Notes: generated by a model not told the origin, from the letters alone. Shown: positions 27,547 through 36,508, counted from the stretch's first letter. The stretch: 64,000 nt of DNA from Polyangiaceae bacterium (GCA_019637265.1 JAHBVY010000004.1:186001-250000), one strand, 5' to 3'. Made by a program: numbers and translations.

Positions 27547-27725
27547 GGGCTCCTCCAGGGCCGGGTGACCCGATGCCGCTCCTCAGCTGTTCCTGGTGCC
27601 ATCGCCTTCGGCCTAGCTTAAGCTCGCGAGCGTCACCGCGGAAGCCCTCGAGCTGACCGCCACGACCGACCATCGCCAACCAGGCGCGAGAGGCCTGGCC
27701 ACCCCGACGGCCGACGCGAGCCTCT

Positions 27726-28481
27726 ATGGTCAGGATACCAGGTCACTTTGAAGCTCGGCGGATCCGCTGGGCACAGGCGGGCGACACCCTGAGCGGCTGC
27801 TTCGACCTCACGGTGAGCCTCGGTCGCCCTGGCTCGGGCGCCACGCGTGACTACGCCTTGCTCGTCAGCGCCTTGTCCGAGCTGCCTTCACTGGAGGAGA
27901 TCCCCGCCACGCTGCGCGCGCACCTGGTCGTGAGTGAGCTCGACTGGACGCGGATCCGCGAATACCTCACCCACCTGGTCAGGAGTTGCCCCGAGGTACC
28001 GGACTCCGAGGCGCGCCAGATCTTCGAGCGCTATTTCCGCGCGGCATCTGTAGCGGCGACCCTGGGGACGCCCGCGGCCACCCGGGCTCGCCGCGGTCGG
28101 GTGAAGGTCACCGGCTTCGACCCGCCCTGGCTGCTCGCAAACCAACCGGGCGACGCGTGGCTCAGCTTCGGAGTCAGCGGCCCCGGCGACGCCGTCGACA
28201 CCGAGCTGTCCGTGAGCGTGGTCACGCCGGAGGCGCTGAGCGCTCGGGCCTCTGAGGGCGCCTTCATCCTGTGTCACCGGGCCACGATCATCACGCCCCA
28301 GCTCGATCTCAGGGAAGTGCAAGCGCGCATTTCGACGATCGTCACGGACGAGTGCGCCGCGCCAGACGTCGCCACGGCGCTCCCCCTGCTTCAACGCTAC
28401 TTCAGAGCCCCCTGGGAGCAGGCGTTGGCGAGCGAAAGAACGCGTCAGCTGACGGACATCGACCTTCCTCGTCATTCATAA
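27726..28481 (+). CDS. Imm8-like immunity protein, internally duplicated
   Basis: 251 residues. The C-terminal half (about 120-245) reads like the immunity family Imm8: WLSFGVSGPGDAVDTELSVSVVTPEAL, then REVQARISTIVTDE and LPLLQRYFRAPWEQ. The N-terminal half repeats the same order (ALLVSALSELPS, RIREYLTHLVRSC, IFERYFRA), so the protein is two tandem Imm8-like units. Imm8 proteins neutralise toxins of polymorphic toxin systems in the cytoplasm. No cognate toxin is adjacent, so it would be an orphan. The next gene starts 6 bp after its stop. Confidence 0.7.
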   Translation: MVRIPGHFEARRIRWAQAGDTLSGCFDLTVSLGRPGSGATRDYALLVSALSELPSLEEIPATLRAHLVVSELDWTRIREYLTHLVRSCPEVPDSEARQIFERYFRAASVAATLGTPAATRARRGRVKVTGFDPPWLLANQPGDAWLSFGVSGPGDAVDTELSVSVVTPEALSARASEGAFILCHRATIITPQLDLREVQARISTIVTDECAAPDVATALPLLQRYFRAPWEQALASERTRQLTDIDLPRHS

Positions 28482-28487
28482 GTTTCT

Positions 28488-29717
28488 ATGTCTAAATCGC
28501 CCCCTCGTCCGCACGTCCTGCGCCACTACTATGAGGACACCTGGCACGGCCGTGGCTACACCGTAGACACCTTCGTCGACGCGACCTTCGACGAGTTCTT
28601 CTGGATTCGAAAGTTGTGCTTCCCAGGCACCACCCTGCGCCGGGCGGCCGCGAACTCCTACATCCCGCGCTTCCAAGCGTTGGTCGACGAGCTTCCTCCC
28701 GATCCCCCCAAGGCCAGTCCACAGCTGAGGCGGCACGCACACGTCGCGCGGAGCAAGTGCTCGGTTTACGGAGCAGCGCCGGGTATTCCCACGGTGACCT
28801 CGCTCCCGCCTCAGGTCGATCTGCAACAGCTCGCGCTCCCGATCGACATCGAGCTCCTGATCGTGGACCGCGTGAAGGAGTCGACTGGCTGGGAGGCGCT
28901 GCGAGGGCTCACCGAGCTACGAGATGTCGCCTGCGTCCTATTAGGCAGTACACCTGATGTGTGGCTCGGTGACACGGTCTCCGTTACCGAGCTCAGCCTG
29001 ACCGATTGCGGGCCCTCGATTGAAGATCTGCTGCTGGCTGCGTGCTCCGCCCAAACGCTGGCATTCTCGTCGGGCCGCAGGTGGCTCGACTTGTCGGCCC
29101 TACGAAAGCACCAAGATCTGCGCGAGCTCCACTTCTCCTCACCACTCATCCGAGGCGTCGCGTGCTTGAGGGGCCTGAAGCTCCAGCGCCTGTCCCTAGG
29201 CGCGGTGGAGCCTGATGACGAGCTGTTCGGCACCCTCGCCCAGCTGAGCGAGCGCCTCGAGGTGGTGCGCCTCGGGTCCACCGCCACTTTCTCACCGACG
29301 AAGCTCCCAACACTACCCAAGCTCCGGCAGCTGAGCGTGACCGGGTATCCGGAGCACCAGGCTGAGTGGATCGAGTACGCCGTCTCGCACCCTCACGCGC
29401 ACTTCGAGTTCCCAGCACCGGCGAGCGACGAACCCTCCGCGAGCGTCCAGGAGATCTACCGCGGAGTGGACATCCTTCGACTCCAGAAGCGCAGGAAGGT
29501 GGAGTTCACCATCGAGGCCGACGTCGCGAGCCTGCGCGAGGGCTACGACGGTAGCAACGGTGACCTCGAGGATGAGCTCAGGCCCCTGGCCCGCCAAGCC
29601 AAGATGAAGGTGCGCTGGGGGAGCGAGGCGGACACGCTCGTCGCCTCGGCGTCGGACGTCGCGACCTGCCGCTGGGTGATCGATCAGGCGCTGGGCAGAC
29701 AAACTCACTCAGGATGA
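28488..29717 (+). CDS. leucine-rich-repeat-like protein of unknown function
   Basis: 409 residues, probably co-transcribed with the Imm8-like gene 6 bp upstream. An N-terminal aromatic-rich region (1-65) is followed by irregular Leu-rich units of 20-25 residues between about 130 and 300. These are of the form L..L.L..C / LRELHFSSPLIRG / LQRLSLGAVEPDD / LRQLSVTGYPEH, suggesting a curved LRR-like scaffold. A C-terminal 80-residue tail contains VEFTIEADVASLREG. No signal peptide. It could be part of the immunity unit or a separate protein-binding factor. Confidence 0.6.
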   Translation: MSKSPPRPHVLRHYYEDTWHGRGYTVDTFVDATFDEFFWIRKLCFPGTTLRRAAANSYIPRFQALVDELPPDPPKASPQLRRHAHVARSKCSVYGAAPGIPTVTSLPPQVDLQQLALPIDIELLIVDRVKESTGWEALRGLTELRDVACVLLGSTPDVWLGDTVSVTELSLTDCGPSIEDLLLAACSAQTLAFSSGRRWLDLSALRKHQDLRELHFSSPLIRGVACLRGLKLQRLSLGAVEPDDELFGTLAQLSERLEVVRLGSTATFSPTKLPTLPKLRQLSVTGYPEHQAEWIEYAVSHPHAHFEFPAPASDEPSASVQEIYRGVDILRLQKRRKVEFTIEADVASLREGYDGSNGDLEDELRPLARQAKMKVRWGSEADTLVASASDVATCRWVIDQALGRQTHSG

Positions 29718-29923
29718 GCCCTCGCGAGGCGCAGGCGCTACAATGGGCGCATGGTCAGCGCGTCGTGGGCTCGGCAAACCGCCGCATTCCTTGAGGAGCG
29801 CTCGCGAAGGATGCAAGCCGCGGCGCACGTGCGCGCTGATTCGTTGCGAGCGCGACTACCTGACGTGGCGCACGCGCTACGCAATCGGTTTGGCTGAACC
29901 TCGGGTGTGGGGAGCTGAGGCTC

Positions 29924-30625
29924 ATGTCATCGTCGGCGTTGTCTGGGTGGACGGTGGTCCGGGTGGAGCCGAGTGGGGCGCCGGGGTTCGCCATCGTGTC
30001 GTTGGGTGTCGATCCGTATCACTCGGAGCACGCGCTCGGCTGTCAGGCGATGGTCCTGACGGTGGGGCGCGCCTACGCTGGTGTCCTGTTCTACGGTGGG
30101 GTCCTGGCCGAACGGCGTTATTTCGGTGAGCTGACGAGCGCGCACGCCTGGTTCGAGCAGCGGCTGGCGAGCCGCCGATGGAAGCAGCCGCTGACCAAGC
30201 GCCGCAAGCGGCCCGGCGTCTTGCGCCCCGTAGAAGCTTCACTCGCTGCTTCGCTCGCGTGGGCTCGGGAGGTGGACGCGCCGGGCTTCACGCACTTCTC
30301 GATCCTCTCGACGGCGCGCGAGCTCCTGGATGACCCATCCCATGGGGCGTATCGGGCGGCTGAGGTGGAGCGCGCCCTGAGCTCGAACGATTGCTTCATC
30401 GCCACGTCGTTCCTATTCCCTGTCTCCGTAGACGTGAGCTGCTACGGCGATCGCGATCAGTTCGTTATCCAGACGGTCTCGGGCGAGTGGGAAGATTTCG
30501 AGCCGCCCTCGGTGGCGCACACGCTCAGTGACGCGCTGCGCGAGTGCGACGAGCGGATGATGCGCGCGCACCGGCTCGTGAGCACCGTGCTCCCTGAGCT
30601 GGTGCTCGATGAGGGCCTAGGGTAG
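29924..30625 (+). CDS. hypothetical protein
   Basis: 233 residues, not recognised. The first 50 residues look like a small beta-rich domain (GWTVVRVEPSGAPGFAIVSLGVDPYH). A basic stretch (RRWKQPLTKRRKRPG) follows near 85-100. No signal peptide or membrane helix. Codon use supports a real gene. The location between immunity-type genes suggests an accessory role, but this is only positional. Confidence 0.6.
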   Translation: MSSSALSGWTVVRVEPSGAPGFAIVSLGVDPYHSEHALGCQAMVLTVGRAYAGVLFYGGVLAERRYFGELTSAHAWFEQRLASRRWKQPLTKRRKRPGVLRPVEASLAASLAWAREVDAPGFTHFSILSTARELLDDPSHGAYRAAEVERALSSNDCFIATSFLFPVSVDVSCYGDRDQFVIQTVSGEWEDFEPPSVAHTLSDALRECDERMMRAHRLVSTVLPELVLDEGLG

Positions 30626-30696
30626 TGCCACGTGCCACACGATTCGGATGATCGCGCGGCGAGGGATACTCGAGTACGGTGAACGGTCGTTGTATA

Positions 30697-31113
30697 CTAG
30701 CGACGCCCGGTGGGCGATTTGCGTGCTCGCCTCGGGGCCTTGGGTGCGTCGCTATCAGACGCCGCGCTGACGAGCGCCTCGAACACCGCGTCGACCACTG
30801 CGCGCCGCCCCGCGAGGTAGCCTTCAGACGCACTCGAATGGCTGCTCAGCGCAGCGACATACGCTGCATGCCACTGCCCCGCGATCTCGCGGCTCGATAA
30901 CCCGGGGTAGCGTGCGGCGTTCGTGAGCTGCACACCCCCTGGAGCGACGGTCGCCAGCAGGTGCACGTAGATCAAGGGCCCTTCGATGTCATCCCAAGCG
31001 ACCGCGGGGATCTCCATGCACTCCTCGAACTTGCGCTGCCAAGCCGCACGCTCGATGGAAAGCAGATCCAGCGCGTGGTCGTTCTCGAATACTCCAACAC
31101 CCCAACTTCCCAT
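30697..31113 (-). CDS. DUF4259-family protein
   Basis: 138 residues from the ATG at 31113. An in-frame start 16 codons earlier gives a poor N-terminus. The opening MGSWGVGVFENDHALDLL is the hallmark of DUF4259. The C-terminal 25 residues are Lys/Arg-rich. The family is small and cytosolic and of unknown biochemical role. Here it lies 81 bp downstream of the Imm1-like gene on the same strand. Confidence 0.8.
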   Translation of the reverse strand: MGSWGVGVFENDHALDLLSIERAAWQRKFEECMEIPAVAWDDIEGPLIYVHLLATVAPGGVQLTNAARYPGLSSREIAGQWHAAYVAALSSHSSASEGYLAGRRAVVDAVFEALVSAASDSDAPKAPRRARKSPTGRR

Positions 31114-31194
31114 GTTGACCCTGCTCCTGCGATAGGACGCGGCTCGCCCTGTGCCACTCACACTGTACCATTGCCCAGCTCGACAGACGCGCCG

Positions 31195-31560
31195 CTATTC
31201 CCAGTTGACTTCAGGCAAGCGCTCCGGCGCCTCGATGAACCAGCGCGCGATCCGCAGCGCGTCCTCCCGAGGCACGGTCTGACCGTCCTCGTACACATCT
31301 CGCTGACCATTGGACAGCATGAAATACCAATGGGCGCGAACGCCCGATGGCACGGAGGCCACCTTGCCGACGTCACCCGCTTCAGTCATCCACATCACGA
31401 AGCCGCGCTCAGACGAGAGGAGGATCGTCAGTATCCCGACTGGGTCTACCTCGATGGTGACGTCCGCAGCCGTGAGCTCCTCGAGCGCTTCGAGTCTCCT
31501 CAGCGCCTCCTTGACAGTGACGGGCGTTCTTTCGGTGCCATACCAGTACACTTGGGTCAC
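31195..31560 (-). CDS. Imm1-like immunity protein
   Basis: 121 residues from a GTG. The pattern VDPVGILTILLSSERGFVMWM, then a central turn, VYEDGQTVPREDALRIARWFIEAPERLPEVNWE is that of the Imm1 family (a final P..I/V.W motif after a long helix). Imm1 proteins usually sit next to a deaminase or other CDI/polymorphic toxin. Here no toxin gene is directly upstream. The gene is likely an orphan that could protect against toxins delivered by kin. Confidence 0.75.
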   Translation of the reverse strand: MTQVYWYGTERTPVTVKEALRRLEALEELTAADVTIEVDPVGILTILLSSERGFVMWMTEAGDVGKVASVPSGVRAHWYFMLSNGQRDVYEDGQTVPREDALRIARWFIEAPERLPEVNWE

Positions 31561-31809
31561 GTAGCCTCTTCTTCGGCGTCTCCATCGGTTCTCGGTGTTT
31601 CGCTGCTGTTCGAGTCGAAAGCGGTCCTGATACCACCAGGCGGAGTCGCGGCTGATCGCCGGTTCAGCGGAAGATGGCTGTTCCTATGGCTGATGAGCCG
31701 CGGCCTGCGGGCCGGAGGAGGGTGCGCCGTGCTGCGTCTTCATGCAAGCACGAGGAGCAGCGTGCCAAGCCCCTCGTGCTCCACGGCACGAGTGGTGTAC
31801 GCTCCGAGC

Positions 31810-33021
31810 ATGCGAAAGAGCGTGGGGTTCGTGTGCGGTCTGGCGTTGGTCGTTGCGGCGTGCGGTAGCGATGGGGGCGGAAGCTCGACTGGGGGCAACG
31901 CTGGGAGCGGGGGCGACAACGGAGGTAGCAGTGGGGGTGGCAGCGGAGGCACCGGTAACAGTGGTGGAACGGCTGGCAGCGGAGGTGGCGGTAACGCGGG
32001 GGGTAGCGGTAACGCAGGGGGCACCGGGAATGCGGGGGGCACCGGCAACGTAGGCGGCAGCGGGGGTACCGGCGCTGGCGGCAGCGGGGGTACCGGCGCG
32101 GGTGGGTCTGGCTCGGGCGCTTATTTCCCCGCGGGAACGATGTTCTTCCAGCGGGACGTGTCGGGGGAGCCAGCGTCACCGCAGTCCGCCGCGATGATCG
32201 CGTCGCTGCGTCAGGCGGGGGGTTGGGGCAACGGTGACCGCTTCCAGATCGACTTCTCGATTGAAGTCCTGCAAGCTGACGGATCGACGCCGCGGCGGAG
32301 CTTCAACCCGACAGGCGATTTCTATGACCCCGACTGTGATGGGGTCGCCATGCCGGTGCCGGTGGGCGGCGCGCTCGAGGGGGAGAGCGGGTATGCCTGC
32401 GAGGGGGACGGGGATTGCCACCTGATCGTGCACGCGCCGTCGGAGAATCGCCTGTATGAGATGTGGCGCGCGGACATCAGGGGCAACACCTTCAACGGTG
32501 GTTGCCTCGCGGTGTGGGAGACGGACCGCACCTATGGCGAGCTCCTGCGCGGCGACCAATGTACGAGCGCCGATGCGGCGGGCTTCCCGATCGCGCCGCT
32601 GTTGTTCTCTGCCGATGAGATAGCAGCGGGGTCGATTGACCACGCCATCCGCTTCATCCTCCCGAACAATCGGGTGCGCGCCTCACGCTACGTGCGCCCG
32701 GCGACCCACGGCACCCGCACCACGGGCGACGCCAACGCGCCGCCGTACGGGGTGCACTTCCGCCTGCGCGCCGATTACCCGCTGGAAAACCTCCCGAATG
32801 AGGCCGCGCGCGTCGTCGCCCGCGCGCTCCAGCGCTACGGGATGTATCACGCGGACGGTGGCAACATCGCCCTCACGGCCCAGAGCGATCGCTTCACCAC
32901 GGCGAAGTGGGCTGACGTGGGCCTCGCCCCGCGTGATCTGGTCGCGCTCCAAGTGGAGGACTTCGAGGTGATCGATCACGGTGCGCCCATCGAGGTGACC
33001 TTCGACTGCGTTCGGCAGTAG
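31810..33021 (+). CDS. lipoprotein with conserved extracellular domain of unknown function
   Basis: 403 residues from the ATG at 31810. The frame is open for 280 codons further upstream, but that part has no signal peptide and overlaps the opposite-strand genes. Lipobox cysteine is Cys18 (VVAAC). A Gly/Asn/Thr-rich linker built from 21-24 bp DNA repeats spans about 22-100. The remaining 300 residues form a compact-looking domain with WRADIRGNTFNGGCLAVWET, DQCTSADAAGFPIAPLLFSADEI, IRFILPNNRVR and RYGMYHADGGNIALTAQSD. The blocks look catalytic or ligand-binding (several Asp, His, Cys and Asn), but I cannot name the family. Confidence 0.75.
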   Translation: MRKSVGFVCGLALVVAACGSDGGGSSTGGNAGSGGDNGGSSGGGSGGTGNSGGTAGSGGGGNAGGSGNAGGTGNAGGTGNVGGSGGTGAGGSGGTGAGGSGSGAYFPAGTMFFQRDVSGEPASPQSAAMIASLRQAGGWGNGDRFQIDFSIEVLQADGSTPRRSFNPTGDFYDPDCDGVAMPVPVGGALEGESGYACEGDGDCHLIVHAPSENRLYEMWRADIRGNTFNGGCLAVWETDRTYGELLRGDQCTSADAAGFPIAPLLFSADEIAAGSIDHAIRFILPNNRVRASRYVRPATHGTRTTGDANAPPYGVHFRLRADYPLENLPNEAARVVARALQRYGMYHADGGNIALTAQSDRFTTAKWADVGLAPRDLVALQVEDFEVIDHGAPIEVTFDCVRQ

Positions 33022-33089
33022 ACCTTCACGACTCCTCCCCGAAGTGCAGCTCACCACAAAGGTTCGAGGGAACACCGCGGGCTGGTGAA

Positions 33090-33716
33090 TTGGGTGTGGT
33101 GTTGGTGATTGAACCAAGCGGTAGGGAGTCATCGGTGGAGCCCACGTTTCCTTCTAAGATTGAGGACCTACCCTGCCCGTTCGAGTACGTGGGGGAGCCG
33201 GGATGGGCTGAGCGCGCCCGGGCCGTGCTGCAGGAGTATGGCGCGCCGCTACCGCAGCCGGTGGGGCTGATGGAGGTCGAGGCGCGCGAGGCCGCGTTGG
33301 GGCTTCGGTTCCCAGAGGCCTACAAGAGGTGCATGGTCGAGCTGGGCCCCGTCAATCTCGATGATGTTCGGCTCTTGGCGCCGCGTGATGTCGCCACGCT
33401 CGAGGACTTCTATGCACGTGAGCTGTTCAATGCCTCACTGCAATCTGAGCTGACTAACTTTATCTCAATCGCGGAATACTGTGGCACGGATGACCCGTTC
33501 GTGGTCCACGTGCCCACGGGTCGCGTGTTCCGAGTGGGTCATGATCCGGTGGGGCTGTCGCTCGGCATGGAGAGCTTCGACGCGCTGCTCCGCTACGCGT
33601 TCCTTGGCTTGGCCTGTGGGTACTACGGGTTCCCAGACGCGAGCGTGGAGGAGCTGGTGGAGGAGGCGCGCGCCGCGCTGACCAAGGGCTCTCCGGGTCG
33701 GTGGAGCGGGCTCTAG
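33090..33716 (+). CDS. SMI1/KNR4 (SUKH) family immunity-type protein
   Basis: 208 residues. The start is uncertain (TTG at 33090, or GTG at 33135). The family signature is IEVEAREAALGLRFPEAYKRCM-like (here LMEVEAREAALGLRFPEAYK), followed by DVRLLAPRDVATL, then ISIAEYCGTDDPFVVHVPTGRVFRVGHD. SUKH-1 proteins are the most common immunity family in polymorphic toxin systems. The protein is cytosolic. No toxin gene flanks it. Confidence 0.85.
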   Translation: MGVVLVIEPSGRESSVEPTFPSKIEDLPCPFEYVGEPGWAERARAVLQEYGAPLPQPVGLMEVEAREAALGLRFPEAYKRCMVELGPVNLDDVRLLAPRDVATLEDFYARELFNASLQSELTNFISIAEYCGTDDPFVVHVPTGRVFRVGHDPVGLSLGMESFDALLRYAFLGLACGYYGFPDASVEELVEEARAALTKGSPGRWSGL

Positions 33717-33769
33717 CGCCAGCATCGCGGTCCCGACACATGAACCTCGCCTCATGGGGACCGACATCG

Positions 33770-33813
33770 TGCACCAAGAGGGAGTCGAACCCTCTGAACA
33801 CGCGAGTTGGTGC
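33770..33813 (-). other. tRNA-like remnant: acceptor stem plus T arm only
   Basis: On the minus strand: GCACCAA, a 12-nt linker, a T stem GAGGG with loop TTCGACT and CCCTC, then TTGGTGC and A. The seven-base acceptor strands pair perfectly and the T arm is canonical, but the D arm and anticodon arm are missing. The tail reads ACGA and not CCA. It cannot be a translating tRNA. It may be a tRNA remnant left by an integration or deletion, or a tRNA-mimicking minihelix. It lies 37 bp before the SMR transporter start. Confidence 0.65.
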
Positions 33814-33849
33814 GTGGTGCGCGGGCGCTGCTCGGGGTAGAGAGGCTGC

Positions 33850-34182
33850 ATGTCTACCTACGTGCCCCTCGTCATCGCCATCGTCTGCGAGGTGATCGCG
33901 ACGAGCCTGCTGAAGGCATCGGATGGGTTCAGCAGGCTCTGGCCTTCAGTTGGTACGATCGTCGGATACCTGGCAGCGTTCTACTTCCTGTCACTGACCC
34001 TCAAGACCATCCCGACGGGCGTCGCCTACGCCATCTGGTCCGGCGCGGGGATCGTCCTCATCTCGGCCATTGGCTGGGCCTTTTTCAAACAGCGGCTCGA
34101 CCTACCAGCGCTCGTTGGGATGGGCCTCATCATCGCGGGCGTCGTCGTCATCAACATGTTCTCGAAGAGCGTGACGCATTAG
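33850..34182 (+). CDS. emrE: SMR-family multidrug efflux transporter
   Basis: 110 residues with four transmembrane helices, the standard size. The essential glutamate is Glu14 in [12 protein letters not shown]. The signature [32 protein letters not shown] places it in the Qac/EmrE drug-export subclass and not the guanidinium-export subclass. It would form an antiparallel dimer exchanging two protons for a cationic drug. It sits alone. Substrate specificity cannot be read from the sequence. Confidence 0.92.
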   Translation: MSTYVPLVIAIVCEVIATSLLKASDGFSRLWPSVGTIVGYLAAFYFLSLTLKTIPTGVAYAIWSGAGIVLISAIGWAFFKQRLDLPALVGMGLIIAGVVVINMFSKSVTH

Positions 34183-34195
34183 GCAGCGATACGAA

Positions 34196-34831
34196 TCATA
34201 TCGACACGTTACCTTTCTTCGCTCTCGCCGAGGCACGCTTCGTGGTCCTGGGCGCCGCCTTCGTCGTTTTCTCCGCTTTCGTTGCGCCCTCCCTGGGTGC
34301 TCGCTTGGGAGTCTTCATGGCCGCCGCTGTCGCCTTCCGCTTGGGAGTCTTCGTGGCCGCCGCTGTCACCTGATTGGACCGACTGGGAGTCTTCGTGGAG
34401 ACTGTCACCTCCGCTGCGCGCTTCCCATATGTCTTGGCGGTGAGCGTTTTGAAGGACTTCTGGATGATTGCCTTGAGCAGCTCGAGATCGATCTCGCTGA
34501 GATCCTTCAGGTAGAGGCAACCGACGCCGCTGGTGTGAGGGCCAAGCTTCGCGAGCGCGGCTTCATGGCTCGCTATCCCGTCCATCAGGTAAACGACGCA
34601 CGCGGCCTTGCGGGGAGAGAAGCCTGCCGCCGCCATGGTGCCCTTGCGGCCGCTGTCATACTCATAATCATACTCGCCAAACCCTATGATGGATGAGCCC
34701 CACATCTTGGGTTCGAGGCCGGTCGCTCCACACATCAAGTCGAGCAGCGCGAGCGCGTCGCGTTGGCGCCTGGGTGGCGCGATGCCCTCCAGGTAGGTTC
34801 GCGGGTCGAGGGTCGTCTTTTCGGTAGCCAC
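34196..34831 (-). CDS. DUF1801 domain protein with histone-like basic tail
   Basis: 211 residues from a GTG. Residues 1-135 are a DUF1801 (YdhG/CyaY-like) domain: RQRDALALLDLMCGATGLEPKMWGSSIIGFGEYDY and ACVVYLMDGI, ending LKAIIQKSF. The last 75 residues are rich in Lys, Ala, Thr and Arg with repeats of TKTPKRKAT/TPKRAP and encode a histone H1-like tail. Such a fusion would place the DUF1801 domain on DNA. The opposite strand of the tail-coding DNA is CTTCGTGG-rich, reflecting the repeats. The biochemical role of DUF1801 is unknown. Confidence 0.8.
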   Translation of the reverse strand: MATEKTTLDPRTYLEGIAPPRRQRDALALLDLMCGATGLEPKMWGSSIIGFGEYDYEYDSGRKGTMAAAGFSPRKAACVVYLMDGIASHEAALAKLGPHTSGVGCLYLKDLSEIDLELLKAIIQKSFKTLTAKTYGKRAAEVTVSTKTPSRSNQVTAAATKTPKRKATAAAMKTPKRAPREGATKAEKTTKAAPRTTKRASARAKKGNVSI

Positions 34832-34949
34832 GAGGCGAGGGTAGCCAGGGTGGCGTGAAGCGTCTAGCGGAAGCGGGGGAGACCTGCGGCCCGAGTGTGC
34901 GGGTTGGGGGTTGTGTGCTAGGTTGAGTGTTCGCTCTCAGGAGGGTTGA

Positions 34950-35858
34950 GTGGCACGAGGTTTCGTCAGAGTAGCTGTTTTACTGGGTGCGCTGGGGGTG
35001 CTCACCATCGCGTGCTCGAGTGGGGATGGAGGTGGTGGTGGTAGCGGTGGCTCGGGCGGGGGCGGCACGACGCCGATCTCCGGCGAAGAGTTTGGCACGC
35101 GCTACTGCGAGCTCTTCAATCCATGTTGCCGTCAAGCGAACCGGCTCACGGATCAGCCGCAGTGTAAACAAGCGTTCAGTCGGGGTCCGGTCGATGGCGT
35201 CGCCGCCCATGAGTGCTTGAAGGAGTATGAGGCGCGGGCGAAGGAGCTGAACTGGTGTGATACCGCGGCCACTGCGGCGCGGCCGGCGAGCTGCGCGCGC
35301 GCCTTCCCGACGGACCCTGAGCGCGTGCCGTATTTGAGGAACCTGGCGTTGGGTGAAGCCTGCGGTAGCGACGCGGACTGCGCTTTGGACCCTCGGGGTG
35401 TGGTCACCTGTGATTTTCAGGGGAAGTTCTGCCGGCTGTGGGAGCGGCGTCAGCTGGGTGAGGCTTGTCAAGGGGAGGTGCGGGAGGCAGGGGAGGCGTG
35501 GTGGGACGTGGAGGACGATGAGCTCATCGTGCCGAGCTGCCTGTATACGGACAGCGTGGGCTGCGAAGACGGAGTCTGCATCCCGCTGCCGGAAGCAGGT
35601 GAGCCGTGCACTCACTTGAGCGAGTGCGTCAGTGAAGCTTACTGTAGCGGCGAGCAGGTGTGCGTCCCGCGCCAGGCGTTTGGTGAGCCTTGTCAGAGCG
35701 GCACCTGCGAGCTGGGCTTGCGGTGTGGGTCGGGCACGGGCCTCTGCGAAGCGCTGCGCCCTCAGGGGCAGCCGTGCGAGTACGATCATGACTGCCTCAG
35801 CGCGGAGTGCGTCACGGGCGTGTGTCAGGATCCCGGGTTGACGCGGCTGTGCCGCTGA
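34950..35858 (+). CDS. Cys-rich lipoprotein (Dickkopf-like repeats)
   Basis: 302 residues from a GTG with a strong AGGAGG 5 bp upstream. Lipobox cysteine is Cys22 (TIAC), followed by a Gly/Ser linker (24-42). About 30 cysteines follow. Repeats of the form GEPC....CE.GLRC....G.C..L (near 215-300) resemble the Dickkopf-like cysteine-rich domain common in myxobacterial lipoproteins. The protein is secreted and disulfide-rich. The ligand is unknown. The downstream gap to 36067 holds no gene. Confidence 0.8.
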   Translation: MARGFVRVAVLLGALGVLTIACSSGDGGGGGSGGSGGGGTTPISGEEFGTRYCELFNPCCRQANRLTDQPQCKQAFSRGPVDGVAAHECLKEYEARAKELNWCDTAATAARPASCARAFPTDPERVPYLRNLALGEACGSDADCALDPRGVVTCDFQGKFCRLWERRQLGEACQGEVREAGEAWWDVEDDELIVPSCLYTDSVGCEDGVCIPLPEAGEPCTHLSECVSEAYCSGEQVCVPRQAFGEPCQSGTCELGLRCGSGTGLCEALRPQGQPCEYDHDCLSAECVTGVCQDPGLTRLCR

Positions 35859-36067
35859 GCCCGAGTCTCGGAGACATGCGCAGAGGCGCTTGGCGCAAAA
35901 CAGGCAAACCCCCAAGTCCTGAACGCAGACTCGGAACCTAGGATTTCGAGTCAGTCAGGATATTTGATGGATAGGCTCGATTCACTGGGTGATGGGCTCA
36001 TCGAGCCGGCGCTCACCCGCGAGGCGCAGCGAACCTAGCTAGTCTAGGTCTGATGAGCGCCGCGTAG

Positions 36068-36355
36068 CTACCAGGGCTTACGGCAGAGGCAGCCTTTGTC
36101 CGGATCGAAGCTGCCGGAGGACATGCCCATGGGACCATCAGCACAGCACTGCCTACAACACGTCTGGCACGCCTCTGAGTCCATGATGCCCTTGCAGGCT
36201 TCGCCTTTGGGGTGCGCTTGGTCGCCCGCTGGCTTCGTGGCGGGCTGGCGCTCCTGTTTCGGTGCCCCGCCTTTGCAGGCGAGAAGTGGCAGCGCGAGCG
36301 CCAGGAGTAAGCCAAGGAGCTTGGGTGTGGCACGGCGGATGGGGTGAGGCTTCAT
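36068..36355 (-). CDS. small Cys-rich lipoprotein
   Basis: 95 residues from the ATG at 36355, chosen for the signal peptide; the frame continues upstream but without meaning. Lipobox cysteine is Cys27 (LLAC). The mature part has ACQTCCRQCCADGPMG and GCLCRKPW, seven cysteines in 40 residues, which suggests a small disulfide- or metal-bound fold. Unknown function. It is divergent from the beta-helix lipoprotein gene. Confidence 0.65.
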   Translation of the reverse strand: MKPHPIRRATPKLLGLLLALALPLLACKGGAPKQERQPATKPAGDQAHPKGEACKGIMDSEACQTCCRQCCADGPMGMSSGSFDPDKGCLCRKPW

Positions 36356-36508
36356 CACAGCTAGAGTAGCCGGCCGGCCAGCAGGTCGTCCATGTTTACG
36401 CAGTGCGTCGAGAGCGATGCTGCGCATCACGAGGGCGTGATGGCACTTCACGTTGAGGAGCCAAGAGGCCCTCTGGTGATTGAGGTGTGGAGCGGCTCGT
36501 GCTTTGCT

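Noticed and set aside
33770..33813. A complete tRNA gene on the minus strand
   Set aside because: Only 12 nt separate the acceptor 5' strand and T arm; there is no D arm, anticodon arm or CCA. Kept only as a remnant.
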